A DNA stretch of 38,601 nt from an uncultured Bacteroidales bacterium. GTDB lineage: Bacteria; Bacteroidota; Bacteroidia; Bacteroidales; Paludibacteraceae. Made by a program: the position numbers and the translations under genes. Location: contig ONIM01000008.1 of assembly GCA_900317885.1 (NCBI GenBank), forward strand, positions 1 to 38,601, read 5' to 3'. Below are positions 22,417 to 31,168 of the stretch, piece by piece; position 1 is the first letter of the stretch, and each line of letters begins with the position of its first letter. The notes under the pieces are model-generated. The model was not told where the DNA came from and did no database searches. It saw only the letters and a program-made list of their open reading frames with translations.

Positions 22417-23868
22417 ATGTATCGGCAAATAATCTTTTCAGCAAGGCACTTAAGCCTGTTTATCTTATTGATTTCGTGCGCGTTACATGCGTACGCAGGG
22501 GATTCTATAACGGTCTCTGTTGCGGACCTTCAGGCGCTCGTTCAGCGTGTGGAGAGGCTCGAACAAGCCCAGCAACAGACGGTAGAGAAAAAAGACACTC
22601 TATCCCCCAAAATTGGTAAAACACGACGTTTTACTATCGGCGGTTACGGTGAGATTACCGCCAAACATTGTTTCTACTCCAACAACTATCTTCGTTATGG
22701 CAAGAACCCCGAGCGGTTTGCCAACGATCATTACGGCGAGTTTGATCTGCCGCACGTGGTGATTTACATGGGCTATGACTTCGGTCATGGATGGTCGGTA
22801 GGCACGGAGATCGAGTTCGAGCACGGCGGTACGGAGAGTGCCATCGAGATCGAAGAGGAAGAAGGCGGCGAGTACGAGAGTGAGATCGAGCGCGGTGGTG
22901 AAGTGGCATTAGAGCAGTTTTGGCTGCAGAAAGCCTTCAACCGCTACGCGATCATCCGGGCAGGTATGCAGGTCATCCCCGTCGGCGGTCTGAACGCCCA
23001 CCACGAATCGACGGAGTACTTCGGCGTGTACCGTAACGAAGGCGATTTCACCATCATCCCGAGTACCTGGCATGAGGTGGCGCTGACGTTCATGGGAAGC
23101 ACCAAGAACGGTTTTCATTACCAGGCGATGTTCCTTCCCGGGCTCGATAGCGATCGTTTTAACCGAAAGAATTGGGTCAAACCCGGAGCTGGCAGTCCGT
23201 ATGAGTTTAAGATTGCGAACGTCTTTGCCGGTGCAGCGAGGGTGGATTATACGGGCGTGAAAGGACTTCGTCTCTCCCTCAGCGGGTACTGCGGTAACTC
23301 CTTCCGCAATACCCTCTCAAAGTCCAACGCCGAGTTGGACGAGAGTGCGTACAAGGACGTCAAGGGTACGGTCTCCATCGGCGCGTTTGATTTCCAATAC
23401 AAGGACTACGGTCTCATCCTCCGCGGTAGTTTCACCTACGGTCATCTGTCCGATGCGGCGGCGATCACGCAATACAATATCGCAATGCGCAAAGGCTCCG
23501 TTTCCTCCAAGCAATGGGTTGCGTCCGATGCACTTGCAGCAGGTATAGAAGCAGGTTACGACTTCTTCTCGCTCAACAATAAACTCAAAGAGAAGAACCA
23601 ATCCTTCTACCTCTTCGCGCGGTACGACTACTACGACTCGATGTTCCGCTACGACGGCAAACCGACGGATATGTACTCCTGGTGCGGTAGGCACCGTGCG
23701 GCGGTGGGTATCAACTACTTCCCTATCAAGCAGATCGGCGTGAAGGCGGAGTTCTCCTACGGTATATTGAAAAAAGGAACGCGCGCGGACGGTACGCGCG
23801 GGAAGCTCTACAACGACGAACCGCAGATTGCCGTAGGAATCGTCTATGCAGGATTTTATCAACTATAA
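22417..23868 (+). CDS. Outer-membrane porin-like protein with N-terminal coiled coil
   Basis: 483 residues. Signal peptide (hydrophobic LSLFILLISCALHAYA), then a short coiled-coil segment VADLQALVQRVERLEQAQQQ as in trimeric porins, then a barrel-like body with many Tyr/Gly strands (FTIGGYGEITAKH, VVIYMGYDFGHGWSVGTEIE) and a terminal aromatic strand ending in YAGFYQL. The Glu-rich loop at about 145-167 could bind cations. It is followed 22 bases later by an imelysin gene; iron- or metal-related uptake is the usual inference for imelysin neighbours. Specific substrate unknown. Confidence 0.83.
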   Translation: MYRQIIFSARHLSLFILLISCALHAYAGDSITVSVADLQALVQRVERLEQAQQQTVEKKDTLSPKIGKTRRFTIGGYGEITAKHCFYSNNYLRYGKNPERFANDHYGEFDLPHVVIYMGYDFGHGWSVGTEIEFEHGGTESAIEIEEEEGGEYESEIERGGEVALEQFWLQKAFNRYAIIRAGMQVIPVGGLNAHHESTEYFGVYRNEGDFTIIPSTWHEVALTFMGSTKNGFHYQAMFLPGLDSDRFNRKNWVKPGAGSPYEFKIANVFAGAARVDYTGVKGLRLSLSGYCGNSFRNTLSKSNAELDESAYKDVKGTVSIGAFDFQYKDYGLILRGSFTYGHLSDAAAITQYNIAMRKGSVSSKQWVASDALAAGIEAGYDFFSLNNKLKEKNQSFYLFARYDYYDSMFRYDGKPTDMYSWCGRHRAAVGINYFPIKQIGVKAEFSYGILKKGTRADGTRGKLYNDEPQIAVGIVYAGFYQL

Positions 23869-23890
23869 ATACTAACAAATTACAATCATT

Positions 23891-25063
23891 ATGAAAAAGA
23901 AGTTTCTTTTATTCTCGCTCATCGGCTTGGTAGCATTGAGCGGATGTAAGAAGGGTGACACAGAGGTCACCACGGACAAAGAGGCGGCGTTGCAACGCGC
24001 CATGAAGCCTTATGTAGAGAACACGGTCATCGCCACCTATTCCTCCATGGCGGATGAGGGTCTGAAGCTGCTGGACAAATGCCAGCAGATCCTCAAGGCA
24101 CAGGAGGCAGGGACGGATTACTCCGAACTCATGAAAGCTGCCGGTACGGACTGGAGAGCGATGCGTAAGTACTGGGAGCAGAGTGAGGCCTTCCTGTACG
24201 GTCCTGCAGCGGGACATAACATCGACCCGCACATCGATTCCTGGCCTTTGGATTTCAATGCGATGAAAGCGTTGCTGAACGATCCGCAGAAGATGGCGGA
24301 GCTGGAGGCTGAAGGCGGTTCGTACGTAGGCGACAAGCTCGGTTACGCCCTCAAGGGTTTCCATGCTTGCGAGTACTTGCTCTTTGAATCCATAGAGAAA
24401 GAAGGCCGTGCTGTGGGTACCGGCAGGCCTCATGCAGCAAACCTCACGCACGCCGAGGCGGTTTATCTGCTTGGTATCGTCGAGGACCTCACGCAGCAGG
24501 CAATCCTGCTCGAAGACTGCTGGGCTGGTAAGGTGAGCGAGGCCAAAGAGGCGGTTATCACGGTGGATGACGAGTCGCTCAGCTACGGAGAGAACTACGG
24601 CGAGTATCTCGTTAACGCAGGTCAGGCGGGAAGTCTCTATAAGACTTATCAGGAGGCTGCAGAAGAGATCATCGCCGGATGTGTAGATATTGCCGGTGAG
24701 GTAGCGGACCTGAAGATGGGTAATCCGTATATCAGCAGTACTCCCGACCAACGCGACTACATCGAGAGCCCGTACAGCTGCACTTCGACGATTGATTTTG
24801 CGGATAACATCCGTTCTATCCGTCACGCTTACTGCGGTGCGCAGGCCGGTGACTACGCCATCTCAAACTATATCTACCAGCAGGACGCAGACTTGGACGG
24901 CAAGGTGCGCAAAGCCATCGATGCCTCCATCGCTGCCATCGAAGCCATCGAAGACTTTGAGAACACGGCTAAGGGCAACGCTAAGGTAAAAGCGGCAATC
25001 GATCAGGTTTCCGAACTCGAAGGACTCCTCGATGACGAGGTGCTGCCCCTCTTATCGAAATAA
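23891..25063 (+). CDS. Imelysin family lipoprotein (peptidase M75-like)
   Basis: 390 residues. Lipobox LSGC with Cys19 after a short hydrophobic signal, so a lipoprotein made mature by Lgt/Lsp. The GxHxxE signature is present as GFHACEYLLFE (Gly156, His158, Glu161), and the body is helical in two repeats, as in imelysin/EfeO-like folds. Imelysins are now mostly regarded as periplasmic iron-uptake components rather than proteases. Its neighbours are a porin and two genes of haem-protein biology, which supports a role in iron or redox-linked metal handling at the cell envelope. Confidence 0.92.
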   Translation: MKKKFLLFSLIGLVALSGCKKGDTEVTTDKEAALQRAMKPYVENTVIATYSSMADEGLKLLDKCQQILKAQEAGTDYSELMKAAGTDWRAMRKYWEQSEAFLYGPAAGHNIDPHIDSWPLDFNAMKALLNDPQKMAELEAEGGSYVGDKLGYALKGFHACEYLLFESIEKEGRAVGTGRPHAANLTHAEAVYLLGIVEDLTQQAILLEDCWAGKVSEAKEAVITVDDESLSYGENYGEYLVNAGQAGSLYKTYQEAAEEIIAGCVDIAGEVADLKMGNPYISSTPDQRDYIESPYSCTSTIDFADNIRSIRHAYCGAQAGDYAISNYIYQQDADLDGKVRKAIDASIAAIEAIEDFENTAKGNAKVKAAIDQVSELEGLLDDEVLPLLSK

Positions 25064-25098
25064 CGAAATCTCGAAATATCGATATATCGAAAAACAAT
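25064..25098. repeat. AT-rich cgaaat/cgatat repeat between imelysin and di-haem genes
   Basis: Imperfect units of tcgaaat, acgaaat, tcgatat and tcgaaaa fill the 41-base gap. No promoter motif is seen in it. Confidence 0.7.
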
Positions 25099-25104
25099 AT
25101 CATT

Positions 25105-26688
25105 ATGAAAAAAGAATTTTTATTCATGGCTCTGGCGGCGGTAGCGCTCGTAGGTTGTAAGAAAGATCCCACGCCGACTCCGGAGCCCGTGACCGACCTG
25201 CCGGAGTGGTACTACACCGGTGGCCGGTTAGGTACGACGACCAACACCTCTTCCATGACCTTCCGTCAGCCGACACCGGCTACCGAAGAGGCAGGTCTCG
25301 GAACAATGTTTGCGCAGGGCGATAACATCGCCGAGAAAGATTTCGTGACGGACACCACAGGACGTCAGCATGGTCTGGGACCGATCTATGTCCGCGCCTC
25401 CTGCCAGCACTGTCACCCGAACTACTCGCACGGAACCTCCGTCCCCGAAGGCACCTATAACGCCAAGGATCAGGGTAACGGAACGCTGCTCGTGGTCATT
25501 AATCCTCAGACGCAGGCCTACGTAACTTGGCTCGCCGGCATGCCGCAACTCTTCGGTGCTGCACCTTTCAAGGCGCCGCTGGATCCCGATCAGATCACGG
25601 TGACCTGGAAGACGGCGACGGATGAGCACGGCAACAAGTTCCCCGACGGCGAGACCTACGAGTTGCGCTACCCGGAGGTGAAGATGCCGAACACCGCCGT
25701 TTACGTCTATAACCAAGGCTACCGCGACCCGGACGGCTTGCTCGAGAGCGAGGGCTACGAAGTGAAGCTGGAGAACACGATCGGCGTGTACGGTACGGGA
25801 CTTCTCGATGCCATTACCGATGAAGATATCATCGCCCAGTATGAGAAAGAGGCGACAGACGGCAAACTCAAAAACGGTCTGAACCATGCTTTCTGGAACG
25901 GCGGTTTCCAGACCTCCGGCTACTATAAGAACGACCCGCAGTGGGGTCCGAAACGTTTCACGTACGCCCTCACCCGTGGACCGATCATGGATGCTGCAGG
26001 GGCGAACGCTATCTGGAACATCACCAACGTCACCCGTTCCGACCGTCGTTACCACTATCTCGACCTTGACGGCACAATCTACGCGAAGTATGCTTCCAAA
26101 GATCCGGAGGTACAAGCAGCGTTTGGTACCGAGCAGGAGATATACGACTACCTGACCTCCAAGTCTCTGCCGGCGGAGATGACCGACGACGAGTTCACGC
26201 AGGTCATGATCTGGCACCGCGGTCTGGCGGTTCCGGCAGCTCGTAACGTGAACGACAGTGCGGTTCTGCGCGGAAAAGAACTCTTTTCGAAGATTGGCTG
26301 CGACTACTGCCATCGTCCTACTTGGACTACCGGACCGGACGAAGTGCGTGACCCGAACCATTTCCCCGTCACCGCTTCGATGCCGCGCTATCCGAACCAG
26401 AAGATCTGGCCTTATACCGATATGGTTCAGCATAAGCTCTGCATGGTCAATGATATCCGTACCGGTTGGTGCCGTACGACGCCGCTTTGGGGTAGGGGCT
26501 TGCATCGCAAGGCTACCGGTGACGCTTACGAAGCACGTCTGCACGACACCCGTGCCCGCAATGTGATCGAAGCGATCATGTGGCATGGCTATAGCGAGCA
26601 ATCCGATGCCTACTGGCCGACCCAGCAGTTCTATAAACTCAATAAAAAAGACCGCGATGCAGTCGTTGCTTTCATCAATGCGATTTAG
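25105..26688 (+). CDS. Di-haem oxidoreductase family lipoprotein (DHOR, thiol oxidoreductase-like)
   Basis: 527 residues. Lipobox ALVGC with Cys18. Two c-type haem motifs are visible: CQHCH at 100-104 and CDYCH at 399-403. The segment GLGPIYVRASCQHCHPNYSH and the later ELFSKIGCDYCHRPTW match the di-haem cytochrome family often found beside imelysins (COG3488-like). Expected at the periplasmic face, carrying out an electron-transfer or peroxidase-like reaction. The next gene supplies cytochrome c assembly, as such haem attachment requires. A 41-base gap before it holds an AT-rich cgaaat repeat. Confidence 0.92.
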   Translation: MKKEFLFMALAAVALVGCKKDPTPTPEPVTDLPEWYYTGGRLGTTTNTSSMTFRQPTPATEEAGLGTMFAQGDNIAEKDFVTDTTGRQHGLGPIYVRASCQHCHPNYSHGTSVPEGTYNAKDQGNGTLLVVINPQTQAYVTWLAGMPQLFGAAPFKAPLDPDQITVTWKTATDEHGNKFPDGETYELRYPEVKMPNTAVYVYNQGYRDPDGLLESEGYEVKLENTIGVYGTGLLDAITDEDIIAQYEKEATDGKLKNGLNHAFWNGGFQTSGYYKNDPQWGPKRFTYALTRGPIMDAAGANAIWNITNVTRSDRRYHYLDLDGTIYAKYASKDPEVQAAFGTEQEIYDYLTSKSLPAEMTDDEFTQVMIWHRGLAVPAARNVNDSAVLRGKELFSKIGCDYCHRPTWTTGPDEVRDPNHFPVTASMPRYPNQKIWPYTDMVQHKLCMVNDIRTGWCRTTPLWGRGLHRKATGDAYEARLHDTRARNVIEAIMWHGYSEQSDAYWPTQQFYKLNKKDRDAVVAFINAI

Positions 26689-27718
26689 TCGGAAATCGTT
26701 TACATATGTGTTGCACATAGCCCTTGCGATCATTATCGTGGGGGCATGTGTGACGCATTTCTTCGGCGTCCAAGGTGAGATACACTTGCGTGCGGACAAG
26801 GCGGAGACGCTCTCGGTAGCGAATAAGCCCGTTTCTCTCTTCCTTTGGGATTTTCAGATCCTCAACGATGCGGAAGGCAACCCGGTGGATTTCGTTTCGG
26901 ACTTGCGCCTCTTGGACCGCAGTGCCCGGACGCCGGACCACCAGATGAAGATCGACGAAGGCACCGTGCGCATGAACAACCCCCTCAAGTACCGCGGCTA
27001 TCGGTTCTGCCAGTCGGACTACGACAGCGATCAGATGGGCGTGACCCTCTCGTATAACTACGATCCGTGGGGTATCGGCATCACCTATACCGGCTACGCA
27101 CTCTTGCTGCTCGGCATGACCACGTTCTTCTTCCAGAAGAACACCTACTTCCGTGCCCTTTGGAACAAGATGATAGCTGCTTTCCCCGTTTATGGCAGGG
27201 TAGGAGCCGGTCTCTTTGCGGTTCTTATCACCGTCTTGGCTTTTGTCATGACGAAGGTCGTCACGCCCAAACCGCCCCTTCAGCCTGTCCTCCAGACGCC
27301 GCTCTTGGGAATCCACGTCTCGGTGATCATGCTCTCCTATACGCTCTTTGCGGTGGTGATGATCAACGGCATCTTGGGCCTCTGCGTAGCGCGTTGGCGC
27401 GAGACGCTGATGAACCTCTCGCAGCTTCTCTTGTACCCTGCAGTCTTCTGCCTCACGGCCGGCATCTTTATCGGTGCTGTATGGGCGAACCTCTCCTGGG
27501 GACGTTATTGGGGATGGGATCCGAAAGAGACTTGGGCGCTCATCACCATGCTCGTTTACGCAGCGATGATCCATTGGCCGGTGATCCTCAAGGCGCGAGG
27601 GCGCAAACCCGCTTCGCAGGTTGCCTACCATATCATCTCCATCATCGCGTTCGTCTTTGTCTTATTCACGTATTTCGGAGTCAACCACCTCCTTGGAGGC
27701 TTACACTCTTATGCATAA
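26678..27718 (+). CDS. Cytochrome c biogenesis protein, compact ResB-CcsA type
   Basis: 346 residues from the ATG at 26678, which overlaps the di-haem gene by 11 bases. The frame is open further upstream to 26585, but that part lies inside the preceding gene and precedes the natural membrane start (FTYVLHIALAIIIVGACVTHFF). The first half resembles ResB/Ccs1: MNNPLKYRGYRFCQSDYD and YDPWGIGITYTGYALLLLG. The second half is CcsA-like with the haem-handling motif WGRYWGWDPKETWAL and several membrane segments. It probably delivers haem for the CxxCH motifs of the gene before it. It is short compared with full CcsBA fusions. Confidence 0.88.
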   Translation: MRFSRKSFTYVLHIALAIIIVGACVTHFFGVQGEIHLRADKAETLSVANKPVSLFLWDFQILNDAEGNPVDFVSDLRLLDRSARTPDHQMKIDEGTVRMNNPLKYRGYRFCQSDYDSDQMGVTLSYNYDPWGIGITYTGYALLLLGMTTFFFQKNTYFRALWNKMIAAFPVYGRVGAGLFAVLITVLAFVMTKVVTPKPPLQPVLQTPLLGIHVSVIMLSYTLFAVVMINGILGLCVARWRETLMNLSQLLLYPAVFCLTAGIFIGAVWANLSWGRYWGWDPKETWALITMLVYAAMIHWPVILKARGRKPASQVAYHIISIIAFVFVLFTYFGVNHLLGGLHSYA

Positions 27719-27723
27719 AAAAA

Positions 27724-27750
27724 AACGGGGCTCGTCCCCGTTCTTTTTTT
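27724..27750. terminator. Bidirectional intrinsic terminator
   Basis: Stem AACGGGG (27724-27730) / CCCCGTT (27736-27742) with loop CTCGT, followed by a T-rich tail on the plus strand and preceded by an A-run that serves the minus strand. It sits exactly between the convergent cytochrome-assembly and S41-protease genes. Confidence 0.9.
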
Positions 27751-27763
27751 ATTTCTGTCTTTT

Positions 27764-29389
27764 TTATTTCAGTTCTTTCAGCGCTCTCTTCAGCTCCTTG
27801 TCGTAGCGGAGGTTATACGCCGCTTGACCTTTCTGGTAGTAGTACCGCAGCACGATCTCTGTGCCCAGGAGTTGTTTCACTTCCTCTTTGTTGCGCTCGA
27901 TGGCTTTGCGGAAGTCCGGCGTCAGCACCGGCTCCAGAGCCTCTAACTGCGCGAGCGTCGCGGAGTCGATATCTTCGTGCTTCGCCATCTTGATCATGTC
28001 TTCGAAGAACTTCGAGGTCTCCGTCTCGTATTTGAATCCCCGTTCGTCCAGGAACCGGCAGAAATCCTCTATCTCCTCGTCCGTTAACTCGAACACCTCA
28101 GGGCGGGCAATCGAGTCATGCAGACGGTGGTAACGCGTCGCGTAGTCGAAGAAATAATGATTGATATACAGCGAATAGGTGATATCTACCTTGCCTGAAT
28201 CCGAGAGAACGATATCCGGCAGGATGCCGCCTGCGGTGTCGCGTTTGAGTTCATGCCCTTTCTGCCGCTCGCTGTAGTCGATCGCCTGAATACACCGTCC
28301 CGAAGGCAGGTAGTACTTACTCGTCGTGACCTTCACATGACCGCCGTATGCAATCGGCCGCACGTTCTGCACAAGCCCCTTGCCAAACGTCCGCTGACCC
28401 ACTAACGTAGCGCGATGGAGGTCCTGCAAGGCACCGGAGACGATCTCGGAAGCGGACGCGGAGTTCTTATCTACCAGCACCACGAGCGGCAAGTCTTTGT
28501 ACCGCGGGTTGTTCCGTGTCTGGTAGGTGTTGTTACTACGCGCCGTCTTGCCGCGCGTCTCCACGATCGTCGTATTGCGATCTACAAAGAGATTGACGAT
28601 CTGCATCGCCTCATCCACGATACCTCCGCCGTTACCGCGCAGGTCGATCACCAGACCCTTGGCGCCGTGGTTATAGTACAGGTCGTCCAGCGCGTTGCTG
28701 AAGTCCTGCGCCGAACCTTCTGTAAACTCTCCGAAAGCGATGTATCCGATCGGGTAGGGCAGGGTGTCTGCTTGAAGAATCGTCGCATAACTGACGGGCT
28801 CCAAGTGAATATCTTCGCGGACGATGGAGACCTTGAACGGCTTCTCCACACCTTCGCGCTCGAGCTCCAAGACCACCGTCGTACCCGGTTCGCCGCGGAG
28901 GTTATTGCTTACCTCGCTCACGCTCAGACCCTTCGTCGTCTTGCCATCTACGGAAAGAATCCTGTCTCCCGCTTGCACACCTGCCCGCTGAGCCGGCTTG
29001 CCCTCATAGGGGTTCACCGCGTACGTCCAGAGGCTGTCTTTCGATACTTTCCCTTTGTACTTGGTACTTTGTCCCTTGGTACTTGGTTTGGGCCGTTGTT
29101 GTATAATCGAACCGATACCGCCGTACTTACCCGTGGTCAGCATACGCAGATCGCGGTCGTTCTTCTTCGGATAATATACGGTATAAGGGTCGATCTTACG
29201 GAGCATCGCGTTGATGGCACTCTCCGTCAGATCCTCGTAGTTGAGGGTATCGACGTAGTTCACATCAACCTGACGCATCACGTCGTTGAAGATCGTGATA
29301 CACTCATCCACCCGTACCGTCGACGGCCGCTCCTGCGCGTGAAGACTAACGCAGAGTATTAGGCACAAAATCGCTAACGTCTTTTCCAT
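27764..29389 (-). CDS. S41-family C-terminal processing peptidase
   Basis: 541 residues from the ATG at 29389, which gives a clean signal peptide (MEKTLAILCLILCVSLHAQ); a GTG at 29404 in the same frame would add five residues and is less likely. N-terminal helical domain, PDZ (RAGVQAGDRILSVDGKTTKG), then the protease core: GLVIDLRGNGGG, catalytic Ser in NSASASEIVSGALQD and Lys in GQRTFGKGLVQN. A periplasmic protease cutting proteins near C-termini. Residues about 99-115, between IGSIIQQR and SLWTYAVNPYEG, are a repeat-derived insertion just before PDZ. Its 5' end overlaps coaD. Confidence 0.94.
   Translation of the reverse strand: MEKTLAILCLILCVSLHAQERPSTVRVDECITIFNDVMRQVDVNYVDTLNYEDLTESAINAMLRKIDPYTVYYPKKNDRDLRMLTTGKYGGIGSIIQQRPKPSTKGQSTKYKGKVSKDSLWTYAVNPYEGKPAQRAGVQAGDRILSVDGKTTKGLSVSEVSNNLRGEPGTTVVLELEREGVEKPFKVSIVREDIHLEPVSYATILQADTLPYPIGYIAFGEFTEGSAQDFSNALDDLYYNHGAKGLVIDLRGNGGGIVDEAMQIVNLFVDRNTTIVETRGKTARSNNTYQTRNNPRYKDLPLVVLVDKNSASASEIVSGALQDLHRATLVGQRTFGKGLVQNVRPIAYGGHVKVTTSKYYLPSGRCIQAIDYSERQKGHELKRDTAGGILPDIVLSDSGKVDITYSLYINHYFFDYATRYHRLHDSIARPEVFELTDEEIEDFCRFLDERGFKYETETSKFFEDMIKMAKHEDIDSATLAQLEALEPVLTPDFRKAIERNKEEVKQLLGTEIVLRYYYQKGQAAYNLRYDKELKRALKELK
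29045..29092. repeat. Repeat insertion inside the S41 protease gene
   Basis: Imperfect copies of ttggtactttg/cccttggtacttgg. Encodes K-P-S-T-K-G-Q-S-T-K-Y-K-G-K just before the PDZ domain. Confidence 0.75.
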
Positions 29390-29795
29390 AAGCGTATAAA
29401 TCACGTACTAAGGTGGAGGAGATATGCGCGTACTCGGGGCGCGTATAAAGGATCACGGTCTCAATCTCGCCGATCTGCTTGTTCGCCTCCGCCATGTTTC
29501 GTTCGTACTCAAAATCGCCGATGCAACGCATCCCGCGAAGGATGAACTTCGCATCTTGCTCTTTCGCGAAATCTACCGTCAGGCAGTCGTAGATAGCCAC
29601 CTTCACGCGCGGTTCGTCTGCAAAAATCTTACGGATCGCCTCCTCGCGCTCACGGATCGGGAAGGTCTCTTTCTTCGTGCTGTTTCGGCCTATACCGATG
29701 ATGATCTCATCAAATAACTCCAGACCACGCTTCACGATATCATAGTGGCCTACTGTAAAGGGATCAAACGATCCCGGAAATATTGCTCTTTTCAT
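29346..29795 (-). CDS. coaD: Phosphopantetheine adenylyltransferase
   Basis: Fourth step of coenzyme A synthesis: ATP plus 4'-phosphopantetheine to dephospho-CoA. 149 residues, close to the usual 155-160. Motifs: AIFPGSFDPFTVGHYDIV (T/HxGH), RGMRCIGDFEYE and the C-terminal YAHISSTLVRDLYAYGKDVS. It overlaps the upstream acyltransferase gene by 32 bases and the downstream protease gene by 44, showing strong packing of this operon. Confidence 0.96.
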   Translation of the reverse strand: MKRAIFPGSFDPFTVGHYDIVKRGLELFDEIIIGIGRNSTKKETFPIREREEAIRKIFADEPRVKVAIYDCLTVDFAKEQDAKFILRGMRCIGDFEYERNMAEANKQIGEIETVILYTRPEYAHISSTLVRDLYAYGKDVSDFVPNTLR

Positions 29796-30768
29796 AATTT
29801 ATCTTCGGATTATTATACATTTCATAAAGTTTAGTTCTCAAAAACTCCTCGTCCTTATTGGGGATGTCAATCATCGCCAGGCGGCTCTCGATGTACGCAT
29901 CAAAATCCGTGCCACGTTCGTATATCTCGTAGCCCCGATGAATATGCCGGTCGATGATGTCGCACACGTGTTGCAGCTGGTCGTGGATCGGAGCCTCGCG
30001 GTACTCCGGATGCGCCGCTAATAGCGCGTCGATCTCCGGATTGATGCTTTGCGTCAAGCGATACACCACGTGTCCTTTGTATCCACGAATACCTGTCTTC
30101 ATGGACAATACATCGTCTTTCGCGCGTTTTTTCCATTTCGGATTATCCCGTTTGAGCTGCATCTCTGCCGCCTTCAGGTAGTCGCACGGGTCGTACTCGT
30201 AGGTGATACTCACGGGGCAGATATTGAGCGCCTTGACGTTCTGAAAGAAGTCCTCGTCGCCCAGCGTCAGCATGTGCAGCACCGACGCTTGCGTCAGGTC
30301 GTTACTGTCTTTGGCGCGGCCCTCACGTTGAGCCAGCCAGATAGATTTGCCTTCCTCGCGGAGCGAACGGATATACGCCGAGAGCTGCTTCGAGTTCTCC
30401 AACTGCGCATGAGCCCCCGCACCGCGTTTGACCACAAAACAACGGTTGAAACGCACCAACACTTCGATCCATTTATAAGCAAACAAATTATTGCCGATGC
30501 CGATGAACGGACGGATGAAGTATTTGCATCTTAGCAGCAACGACAGCCATGCCGAGTCCAAGACGATGTCGCGGTGGTTCGTCATGAAGAAGGCCCCGTG
30601 TTTGATATCTTTCTCTATCTGTTTGCGGTCGCCCATGTAATCTAACTTGATACCTTCCGTCGTCCGCTTTGCCCAGATCCACAAGAGCGGAAAAGCAAAC
30701 AGAAAATCGCAGATGGTCAGCAACCATCCCACGCGATAAGCTCTAATATCTCTAAATTTATCTTTCAT
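29764..30768 (-). CDS. Glycerophosphate acyltransferase-like protein
   Basis: 334 residues. Motif I MTNHRDIVLD (NH...D with a five-residue gap) and motif III IWLAQREGRAKDSND (REGR in place of FPEGTR) place it in the PlsB/PlsC-type acyltransferases. A hydrophobic segment near the N-terminus (VGWLLTICDFLFAFPLLWIW) suggests membrane association. Distinct from the second acyltransferase at 17549. It overlaps the YigZ-like gene by 11 bases at its start. The acceptor is unknown; phospholipid synthesis is the default guess. Confidence 0.8.
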   Translation of the reverse strand: MKDKFRDIRAYRVGWLLTICDFLFAFPLLWIWAKRTTEGIKLDYMGDRKQIEKDIKHGAFFMTNHRDIVLDSAWLSLLLRCKYFIRPFIGIGNNLFAYKWIEVLVRFNRCFVVKRGAGAHAQLENSKQLSAYIRSLREEGKSIWLAQREGRAKDSNDLTQASVLHMLTLGDEDFFQNVKALNICPVSITYEYDPCDYLKAAEMQLKRDNPKWKKRAKDDVLSMKTGIRGYKGHVVYRLTQSINPEIDALLAAHPEYREAPIHDQLQHVCDIIDRHIHRGYEIYERGTDFDAYIESRLAMIDIPNKDEEFLRTKLYEMYNNPKINYEKSNISGIV

Positions 30769-31114
30769 AATCCTCCAACGCAGCCTTTGCTGCTTCCCGA
30801 TACGCCACCATCAGTCCTCCGGTGCCGAGCAGCGTACCGCCGAAATAGCGCACCACGACCACTAGGATATTGTCTAATCCCCGTGCATCGATGGATCGCA
30901 AGATAGGTGCTCCGGCTGTACCGTGCGGTTCGCCGTCATCTTTGGTTCGCCAGAGGTTCGGTCCCAACCGGTACGCGTAGCACACATGCCGCGCGTCGTG
31001 GTACTTCTTCTTATACCACGTGATACGCGCTTTCGCTTCGTCCTCATTCGCTATCGGCTCTGCGAACCCTAAGAACTTACTCCCGCGATCTTTATAGATT
31101 CCTTCCGCTGCCAT
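30758..31114 (-). CDS. IMPACT/YigZ N-terminal domain protein
   Basis: 118 residues, roughly the N-terminal UPF0029 domain only; E. coli YigZ has an added C-terminal domain. Motifs: EGIYKDRGSKFLGFAEPI, DARHVCYAYRLG, DDGEPHGTAGAPILR and VVVVRYFGGTLLGTGGL. The start is directly against a 14-base tandem repeat (31115-31168), so the few N-terminal residues expected before E-G-I-Y-K are missing or replaced. Cellular role uncertain; homologues have been linked to translation control. Confidence 0.87.
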   Translation of the reverse strand: MAAEGIYKDRGSKFLGFAEPIANEDEAKARITWYKKKYHDARHVCYAYRLGPNLWRTKDDGEPHGTAGAPILRSIDARGLDNILVVVVRYFGGTLLGTGGLMVAYREAAKAALEDYER

Positions 31115-31168
31115 CCTAAATCCTAATCCCTAAATCCTAATCCCTAAATCCTAATCCCTAAATCCTAA
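31115..31168. repeat. 14-base tandem repeat between the C1 peptidase and YigZ-like genes
   Basis: Three full copies of cctaaatcctaatc plus a 12-base partial copy. It begins at the YigZ-like ATG and runs into the TAG stop of the peptidase gene, so it is the whole intergenic gap. Confidence 0.95.

Noticed and set aside
26585-26677. Upstream start for the cytochrome assembly protein
   Set aside because: It lies within the di-haem gene and would place 31 polar residues before the first membrane helix.
25228-26799. A 523-codon open frame antisense to the di-haem oxidoreductase
   Set aside because: Shadow of a GC-rich real gene with CxxCH motifs; the antisense product has no family features.
31115-31168. 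CRISPR-like array
   Set aside because: The 14-base units are directly adjacent with no unique spacers, so it is a simple tandem repeat.
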